DNA of 64,000 nt, from NCBI RefSeq assembly GCF_012641265.1, contig NZ_JABAHZ010000007.1, forward strand, positions 62,001 to 126,000, given 5' to 3'. Source of the DNA: Chitinophaga eiseniae. Lineage in GTDB: Bacteria > Bacteroidota > Bacteroidia > Chitinophagales > Chitinophagaceae. Positions 58,747 to 64,000 of the stretch are shown piece by piece (within the stretch, counting starts at the first letter, position 1; each line of letters starts with the position of its first letter). The notes beneath the pieces were generated by a model. It did not search any database. It saw only the letters and a list, made by a program, of their open reading frames with translations, and was not told the origin of the DNA. The position numbers and the translations under genes were made by a program.

Positions 58747-59820
58747 ATGGAACATATTTTTTCTTATCATCATTTGAGGGAATTCACCCGCGAGGTATTT
58801 ATCCACATGGGGTGTAGCCTGGAACATGCTGCGCTGGCGAGCGAAGTGCTGGTGTCAGCCGATCTGAGAGGCATAGATTCTCATGGCATAGCCCGTCTGT
58901 CGGGCTATGTGCGTTTATGGGAAGCTAAGCGGATCAATCCCCGTCCTAATATCCGGATCATACACGAAACCCCCAGCACCGCTGTGGTGGATGGAGATGC
59001 CGGCTTAGGCCTGGTAGTGGCGCCATATGCCATGGAAATAGCGATGCAAAAAGCCGCAGCGGTAGGTACCGGCTGGGTGAGCGTTAAAAACTCCAATCAC
59101 TTCGGTATTGCCGGTTACCATGCTATGAAAGCGCTCGAACAGGATATGATCGGGATGGCGATGACCAATGCCAGTCCCCTCGTAGCACCCACCTTTTCCA
59201 CAGAGCGTATGCTGGGCACCAACCCTATCGCAGTGGCCATTCCGGCAAAAGAACAACCGGCTTTTGTAGCCGATTTCGCCACCACGACCGCTGCCAATGG
59301 TAAACTGGAAATCCTGCAGCGTAAAAATGAAGAGGCGCCTTATGGCTGGATACAGGATAAAAACGGTAATCCCAGCAAAAATCCGCATGAACTCAAGGAC
59401 GGCGGGGCTTTACTGCCCCTCGGCGGCGACCGGGAACACGGAAGCCATAAAGGGTATTGTTTGGGAGCAATTGTTGACATATTTTCGGCCGTTCTTTCAG
59501 GGGCCAATTACGGACCCTGGGCGCCCCCATTTGTAAGTTTTCTGCCGCTGTCGCCCAACCCGGTAGGGGAAGGCCTGGGGCATTTCTTCGGCGCCATGCG
59601 TGTAGATGCCTTCCGGCCGGCTGATGAGTTTAAATCCAATATGGATACCTGGATCAGCCGCTTCCGCAATGCTGAAGCGATTCCCGGTAAAAAAGTATTA
59701 ATACCAGGTGACCCTGAAAGAGAAATGCACCAGGAACGACTGGAAAATGGTATTCCCGTAATTGCGCCAGTGGTAAAGGATATGAAGGAAGTAGCAGCGA
59801 AGTTTAACTTGAATTTTTAA
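58747..59820 (+). CDS. Ldh-family (malate/lactate/ureidoglycolate) NAD(P)-dependent dehydrogenase
   Basis: These enzymes oxidise 2-hydroxyacids with an NAD-binding fold unlike classical LDH. The 357-residue protein has the diagnostic VSADLRGIDSHGIARL near the N-terminus, TGWVSVKNSNHFGIAGYHAM with the catalytic histidine, and MLGTNPIAVAIP. The substrate could be malate, lactate, ureidoglycolate or a sulfolactate-like acid; sequence alone does not decide. The lysC gene follows after 80 bp. Confidence 0.88.
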   Translation: MEHIFSYHHLREFTREVFIHMGCSLEHAALASEVLVSADLRGIDSHGIARLSGYVRLWEAKRINPRPNIRIIHETPSTAVVDGDAGLGLVVAPYAMEIAMQKAAAVGTGWVSVKNSNHFGIAGYHAMKALEQDMIGMAMTNASPLVAPTFSTERMLGTNPIAVAIPAKEQPAFVADFATTTAANGKLEILQRKNEEAPYGWIQDKNGNPSKNPHELKDGGALLPLGGDREHGSHKGYCLGAIVDIFSAVLSGANYGPWAPPFVSFLPLSPNPVGEGLGHFFGAMRVDAFRPADEFKSNMDTWISRFRNAEAIPGKKVLIPGDPEREMHQERLENGIPVIAPVVKDMKEVAAKFNLNF

Positions 59821-59900
59821 ATCACCATCATTCATAAAAAACACCCGGAATAAAGCCCGTGCTGGATTTCAGGTTGCTAAAGCAAAAACAAAACATTCAG

Positions 59901-61223
59901 ATGAAAGTGTTAAAATTTGGTGGAACCTCCGTGGGAAAACCAGAGCGTATGCAGTCGGTATCACAACTGATCACAGCAGATAAAGATCAGAAAATTGTGG
60001 TCCTTTCCGCACTGTCAGGCACCACAAACTCTCTTGTGGAAATCAGCCAGTCATTGTCAGGAGGTAAAAAGGAACTGGCGAAGCAGCAGATTGATAAGCT
60101 GGAAAGCCACTACCGTACTTTTTGCAATGATTTAGTGAAGCAGGACGCCGGCCGCGCTAAAGCCAAGGCGATCGTTGATGAACACTTCGAATTTCTGAAT
60201 ATCATCCTGAAGATATCTTTCAATGAGGCACTGAATAAAGATATTCTCGCCCAGGGCGAATTATTATCTACCCGTCTCTTCTGTGCATACCTCGAAGAAG
60301 CCGGCATCCAGGCGGTATTGCTGCCTGCGCTCGACTTCATGAGTATCGATGAGTATGAAGAGCCGGAAATTCCGAAAATAAAAAATAGACTGGCCGACCT
60401 GATCCGTCAACATAAAGATCAAACCATCTTTATTACCCAGGGATATATCTGTCGCAATGCCAGGGGAGAGGTAGACAACCTGAAACGCGGGGGTAGCGAT
60501 TATTCCGCTTCCCTGATCGGCGCCGCTATCCAGGCAGACGAAGTACAGATATGGACAGACATCGATGGTATGCACAACAACGATCCCCGCGTAGTGAAGA
60601 AAACCTTCCCGATCGAGCAACTCTCCTTCGATGAAGCGGCGGAACTGGCCTATTTTGGCGCTAAAATCCTCCACCCGGCTTCTATCTGGCCTGCACAGCA
60701 TTTCAACATCCCGGTGAAATTGCTGAACACCATGCAGCCGGAAGCGAAAGGCACTATCATCACCGAATTACCTAATGGTAACGGCGCTAAAGCGATTGCT
60801 GCCAAAGATGGTATCATCGCCATCAAGATCAAGTCCAGCCGCATGCTGCTGGCATACGGCTTCCTGCGCAAGATCTTCGAAATTTTCGAAAAATACCGCA
60901 CGCCCATCGATATGATCACTACTTCCGAAGTAGCGGTGTCTATCACCATCGATAGCGATCAGTACCTCGATCAGATATTGAAAGAACTGCAACCATTTGG
61001 TACAGTAGAACTGGATTATCACCAAACCATCGTATCTATTGTAGGCAACGAGGTGGCTGCCACACCGTCTATTATCACTAAATTGTTTGATGCCATGGAG
61101 GAAATTCCGTTGCGCATGATCTCTTACGGTGGTAGCAGGCACAATATCTCTATCCTGATCAACGGCCAGTATAAAGAGAGAACATTACAGGTGCTGAATA
61201 AAGGATTGTTTGGTCTGGAATAA
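59901..61223 (+). CDS. lysC: Aspartate kinase
   Basis: This enzyme starts lysine, threonine and methionine synthesis by phosphorylating aspartate. The 440-residue monofunctional form starts MKVLKFGGTSVG; an in-frame start 42 nt upstream is rejected. The kinase domain has KFGGTSVG and RGGSDYSASLIGAAI with the FIT-type VLSALSGTTN. Two C-terminal ACT domains (VAVSITIDSDQYLDQIL and VSIVGNEVAATPSIITKLF) suggest feedback control by lysine or threonine. A shared terminator follows. Confidence 0.95.
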   Translation: MKVLKFGGTSVGKPERMQSVSQLITADKDQKIVVLSALSGTTNSLVEISQSLSGGKKELAKQQIDKLESHYRTFCNDLVKQDAGRAKAKAIVDEHFEFLNIILKISFNEALNKDILAQGELLSTRLFCAYLEEAGIQAVLLPALDFMSIDEYEEPEIPKIKNRLADLIRQHKDQTIFITQGYICRNARGEVDNLKRGGSDYSASLIGAAIQADEVQIWTDIDGMHNNDPRVVKKTFPIEQLSFDEAAELAYFGAKILHPASIWPAQHFNIPVKLLNTMQPEAKGTIITELPNGNGAKAIAAKDGIIAIKIKSSRMLLAYGFLRKIFEIFEKYRTPIDMITTSEVAVSITIDSDQYLDQILKELQPFGTVELDYHQTIVSIVGNEVAATPSIITKLFDAMEEIPLRMISYGGSRHNISILINGQYKERTLQVLNKGLFGLE

Positions 61224-61245
61224 AAGACCATGCTATTTTTCCATA

Positions 61246-61277
61246 AAAGCAGTGGAGCATGTCTTCACTGCTTTTTA
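61246..61277. terminator. Terminator between lysC and the RES gene
   Basis: AAAAGCAGTG pairs with CACTGCTTTT around an 11-nt loop. Its T-run serves lysC, and the A-run serves the convergent gene. Confidence 0.7.
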
Positions 61278-61733
61278 CTTTTTTAGCCGCTGGTCAAACA
61301 CAAAAGGTTGGGTATCTGCAATGCTGATGTTGGCAGCATCGGGATGCAGGGGATTTAGCAGGTAATTATATTCATCTGCAATCACCACAGAGGGTATTCT
61401 CAATACGGCATACCGGGCGGTATCTATCCATTCGTCCCCAATCTGTTGCAGCGCCGGGAAAGGAGCCAGCGATTGCCAGCCCGAAGGTAAATCGTGCTTG
61501 GTCAGCACTTTGATGGCAACGTTGTCCGGTATATGAATGGTGGCAATACAGAAATCCTGTACAATGGTTTTAAGCGGAATGTGTACCAATACTTCCAGTG
61601 CCGACAAGGCCCTGCTGCCGGCTGTGTACATCACGGCATGCCCCGGACTATTCCATCTCCCACCGTATAAACGTGCTCCCGTTCCACTCAGGTCGTTAAT
61701 GTAAGCGCATTTACTGATCCTGTATACTTCCAT
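61275..61733 (-). CDS. RES-domain NAD+-degrading toxin
   Basis: RES toxins deplete NAD+ and stop growth. The 152-residue protein has the family pattern: an N-terminal arginine in RISKCAYINDLSGTGARLYG, GGRWNSPGHAVMYTAGSRAL (the Y and S positions) and ALEVLVHIP with the conserved glutamate. The length is normal for the family. It lies 18 bp downstream of its Xre-type antitoxin, the usual order for this pair. Confidence 0.88.
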   Translation of the reverse strand: MEVYRISKCAYINDLSGTGARLYGGRWNSPGHAVMYTAGSRALSALEVLVHIPLKTIVQDFCIATIHIPDNVAIKVLTKHDLPSGWQSLAPFPALQQIGDEWIDTARYAVLRIPSVVIADEYNYLLNPLHPDAANISIADTQPFVFDQRLKK

Positions 61734-61751
61734 GCTGTTGTTTTCGTTGAT

Positions 61752-62216
61752 TTACGCAAAGATGCCATGCTCAATACGTCCCAGCTCATCCTGGATGAGT
61801 TGAAACCCGAAAGTGGTGTCTAACAACGAAATAGGGGATTGATAATTGAAGGCGGGCAGCGGCGTACGCATCCACTCCTTGAAGTTTTCCAGGTGACCAA
61901 ATACTTCGGTGCCCCGTTGGTAAAGCTGTGAAAGCAGGATGGCCCGCTCAGACGTGTCGGCTGATAATTTCGTGTCATCGGCATAACGTTGCAACGTTCT
62001 CTCTGAAATATGTACTACCTGCGCCAGCTCAGATAAGGAAAACGAAATCTGCCTGCTCAGGTTTAATAATGCCCGCTTGAGAATCCCGCTGCGGGAAAGC
62101 TGTATAAAATCAAAATAACCACTACTGGCCACATAGGCGGCCCCCGGCTGTTCTACGATCAACAACGCATTTTCCTGCACCTGGTATCCTTTAATATGTT
62201 TCATAATACCCGACAT
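61752..62216 (-). CDS. Xre/MbcA/ParS-type antitoxin of the RES system
   Basis: The 154-residue protein has an Xre-like helix-turn-helix in the centre (FSLSELAQVVHISERTLQRY) and a C-terminal toxin-binding domain (DUF2384) reading GTEVFGHLENFKEWMRTPLP and LLDTTFGFQLIQDELGRIEHG. It would neutralise the RES toxin and repress its own operon. A TATTTTTG promoter box ends 6 nt before the start, and GACAAAT is repeated around it. Confidence 0.88.
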   Translation of the reverse strand: MSGIMKHIKGYQVQENALLIVEQPGAAYVASSGYFDFIQLSRSGILKRALLNLSRQISFSLSELAQVVHISERTLQRYADDTKLSADTSERAILLSQLYQRGTEVFGHLENFKEWMRTPLPAFNYQSPISLLDTTFGFQLIQDELGRIEHGIFA

Positions 62217-62222
62217 TTGTCA

Positions 62223-62252
62223 CAAAAATACAACAATTTGTCGTTATTTCAA
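62223..62252 (-). promoter_or_regulatory. Promoter of the Xre-RES operon
   Basis: The minus strand reads TTG (62250-62252), a 19-nt spacer and TATTTTTG (62223-62230). GACAAAT occurs twice around the box, on each side of the likely start site, and could be the antitoxin operator. Confidence 0.6.
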
Positions 62253-64000
62253 TTGCTTGTCTTCAAAATAGCCAATCTTCCACATCTTATTGATTTCCAG
62301 AGTAATCACATCATGCTCCTTTACCACTTTGCCCTTCAGTACATAAAAACCGCCCTTCTGAAAAGGATATTGCCGCAAACTATCGGGAAAATGAACAGTA
62401 TCCACGAAGGAGCCCTCTCTATCCAGGAAGGTACCAAAACACATTGGCTCGCCTTTAGCGCTGCGTAAATTCTTGGTGGTAACCAGATAGCCCAATGTCG
62501 TTACCGGTAAGCCCACATGCTGGTCAAACTCACGGGCAGGCATATACGATTGTTGATCATGCTGCAGTACCTGGAAAGGCGATTGCAGGGGAAAGCCCAG
62601 TAGATCTATCTCATCAAAGGCATCTTCATGGGCGTGATATGCCAACGTGGGTAACTCACAATTTACTGTCGTAGCCCCGAATAAAGGCAGGGCATGGGTA
62701 TGGCTGTTATCTCTCCTGCTCACCAACAGGCTACTTTTCCACAATAATTCTTTTTTCGTATAACCAGTGAAATGGAAGCAACCAATACGGATCAGTATTT
62801 CCAGCTGTTCTTCTCCGGGCATGATGCGGTTGGTAAAATCTTCCAGGTGGGAAAAAGGACCATATTCCCGGCGGTCTGCCAGTATCCGTTCCGCGAGTTG
62901 CTGCTCCAGGCCTTCCACATGAATGAATCCCACATATACCTGCCGGCCTTTGATATTCGTATAGTAGTCACTGTTATTAATGCAGGGAGGGTGCAGGTCT
63001 ACGCCGGTTTTCTGCAGTTCCCGGAAATAAAGTTCCCGGTTATAGAAGCCGCCGAAGTTATTGATCACGGCCACCATAAATTCCGCCGGAAAATATGTTT
63101 TCAGATAGAGGCTCTGATAACTCTCTACAGCAAAGCTGGCCGAATGTGCTTTGGAAAAGGAAAAATTAGCGAAGCTGGCTATCTGTCGCCATACTTCTGC
63201 TGTCACTGCAGGGGAATGACCACGTTGGGCGCAGTTGGCAAAAAAACGATGTTCGATGTTTTTAAACTCATTCGATTCCCGGTATTTCCCGCCCATGGCC
63301 CGACGCAGCGTATCTGCATCGGCCAGCTCCAGCCCCGCAAAATGATGCGCAACTTTAATCACATCTTCCTGGTACACCATGATACCAAAAGTTTCTTTCA
63401 GCAGTTCTTCAATCACCGGGTGCAAATAGGAGACTTTATCCGGGTTGCGATATCGTTCTACATAGGCCTTCATCATGCCCGATTGTGCTACGCCAGGGCG
63501 AATAATAGAGCTGGCAGCCACCAGGGCGAGATAATTATCGCATTGTAGTTTCTGTAATAGCTGGCGCATCCCCGGTGATTCGATATAAAAGCATCCAATC
63601 GTATTGACCGTTTTAAGATTGTTTTTTACACGGGGATCCTGTTGAAATGCTTTCACATCATGGATATCAATTTCTACCTGCCTGTTTTCCCGGATAATAT
63701 CAATAGCATCCCGGATATGACCAAGCCCGCGCTGGCTGAGGATATCGAACTTATGCAACCCGATACGTTCTGCCTGCCACATGTCCAGTTGGGCTGTTAC
63801 AAAGCCTTTGGGCGGTAAATAAGTAGTGCAGTAGTGATGTATGGGCGCTTCACTGATCAATATACCGCCGGCATGAATACTCAGGTGATTGGGGAATGCC
63901 GGCGTAGTATTCATCAGTTCACAATAGCGGGCAATTTGCCGGTGAATATGATCATTTTCCAACTGAAGCTGAAAGCCATTCTCCAGTATTTTGTCAATTT
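62244..64000 (-). CDS. DNA polymerase III alpha subunit, C-terminal part (5' end outside window)
   Basis: The frame stays open to the window edge, so about 585 C-terminal residues are present. HLSIHAGGILISEAPIHHY, DMWQAERIGLHKFDILSQRG and IIRPGVAQSGMMKAYVERY belong to the polymerase core of DnaE-type alpha subunits. SFAKAHSASFAVESYQSLYLK follows (here SFSKAHSASFAVESY), and ATLGYLVTT marks the later OB-fold. The type that lies outside replication operons in Bacteroidota is often the error-prone DnaE2/ImuC, but no imuB or lexA is visible here to confirm it. Confidence 0.9.
   Translation of the reverse strand, partial: IDKILENGFQLQLENDHIHRQIARYCELMNTTPAFPNHLSIHAGGILISEAPIHHYCTTYLPPKGFVTAQLDMWQAERIGLHKFDILSQRGLGHIRDAIDIIRENRQVEIDIHDVKAFQQDPRVKNNLKTVNTIGCFYIESPGMRQLLQKLQCDNYLALVAASSIIRPGVAQSGMMKAYVERYRNPDKVSYLHPVIEELLKETFGIMVYQEDVIKVAHHFAGLELADADTLRRAMGGKYRESNEFKNIEHRFFANCAQRGHSPAVTAEVWRQIASFANFSFSKAHSASFAVESYQSLYLKTYFPAEFMVAVINNFGGFYNRELYFRELQKTGVDLHPPCINNSDYYTNIKGRQVYVGFIHVEGLEQQLAERILADRREYGPFSHLEDFTNRIMPGEEQLEILIRIGCFHFTGYTKKELLWKSSLLVSRRDNSHTHALPLFGATTVNCELPTLAYHAHEDAFDEIDLLGFPLQSPFQVLQHDQQSYMPAREFDQHVGLPVTTLGYLVTTKNLRSAKGEPMCFGTFLDREGSFVDTVHFPDSLRQYPFQKGGFYVLKGKVVKEHDVITLEINKMWKIGYFEDKQLK

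Noticed and set aside
62772..63548. 258-codon plus-strand ORF opposite the polymerase gene
   Set aside because: Antisense shadow of a well-conserved DNA polymerase III alpha gene.

Overview
The window comes from a Bacteroidota genome, most likely Chitinophagaceae and close to Chitinophaga. This is inferred from a SusC/SusD pair, a type III glutamine synthetase, a lipidated TamA-like protein, a T9SS plug-type (DUF5103) protein, GatC beside a LolD-type ATPase, and many Bacteroidota promoters of the form TTG-N19/20-TAnnTTTG with no Shine-Dalgarno runs. Most of the sequence is ordinary chromosome. No rRNA, tRNA, CRISPR array, prophage or complete insertion sequence was seen.

Layout. 1-2.95 kb: the end of an MFS transporter, a MarR regulator, malate dehydrogenase and a secreted thioredoxin-fold protein. 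3.1-5.8 kb: elongation factor P with an unusual arginine-type loop, then accB-accC. 5.9-10.6 kb: glutamine synthetase III and purL. 10.6-13.2 kb: an AT-richer accessory island with a Fic-domain gene, flanked on both sides by matching 3' remnants of an outer-membrane-protein gene, followed by a long gap holding a possible small RNA. 13.3-23.5 kb: an alpha-oxoamine synthase, a PafA-type phosphatase, an enoyl-CoA hydratase, a TPR protein, a phosphosulfolactate-synthase homologue, aroE, a methyltransferase and truB. 23.5-32.7 kb: cell-envelope genes (TamL-like, unknown lipoprotein pair, FtsX permease, DUF5103) and a TrmH-type methylase. 32.7-37.6 kb: NDH-2, glpK-glpF, a small transaldolase and the SRP RNA gene.

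37.7-44.4 kb: DUF5684 and RDD membrane proteins, then a tightly packed run SpoIIM-like / DUF4129 / DUF4350 / MoxR / DUF58. 44.4-49.3 kb: riboflavin synthase, cobalamin adenosyltransferase, gatC with an ABC ATPase, trpS and a deoxynucleoside kinase. 49.5-52.3 kb: two overlapping envelope genes, the second fusing a ComEA-like helix-hairpin-helix to a probable beta-barrel. 52.3-58.3 kb: a 1.1-kb leader with iterated CAACCAAAAT motifs, then susC-susD. 58.4-64 kb: DUF3467, an Ldh-family dehydrogenase, aspartate kinase, an Xre/RES toxin-antitoxin pair and the C-terminal part of a DNA polymerase III alpha subunit that runs off the window.

The most interesting signals are: (i) the Fic gene between duplicated OMP remnants; (ii) the arginine-tip EF-P; (iii) several genes whose TAnnTTTG promoter box lies only 3-7 nt before the start codon, which implies leaderless mRNAs when calibrated on the SRP RNA promoter in the same window; (iv) the iterated leader upstream of susC; (v) the ComEA-HhH/beta-barrel fusion; (vi) a phosphosulfolactate synthase near an oxoamine synthase, which may belong to sulfonolipid synthesis; and (vii) several families of dispersed intergenic palindromes.
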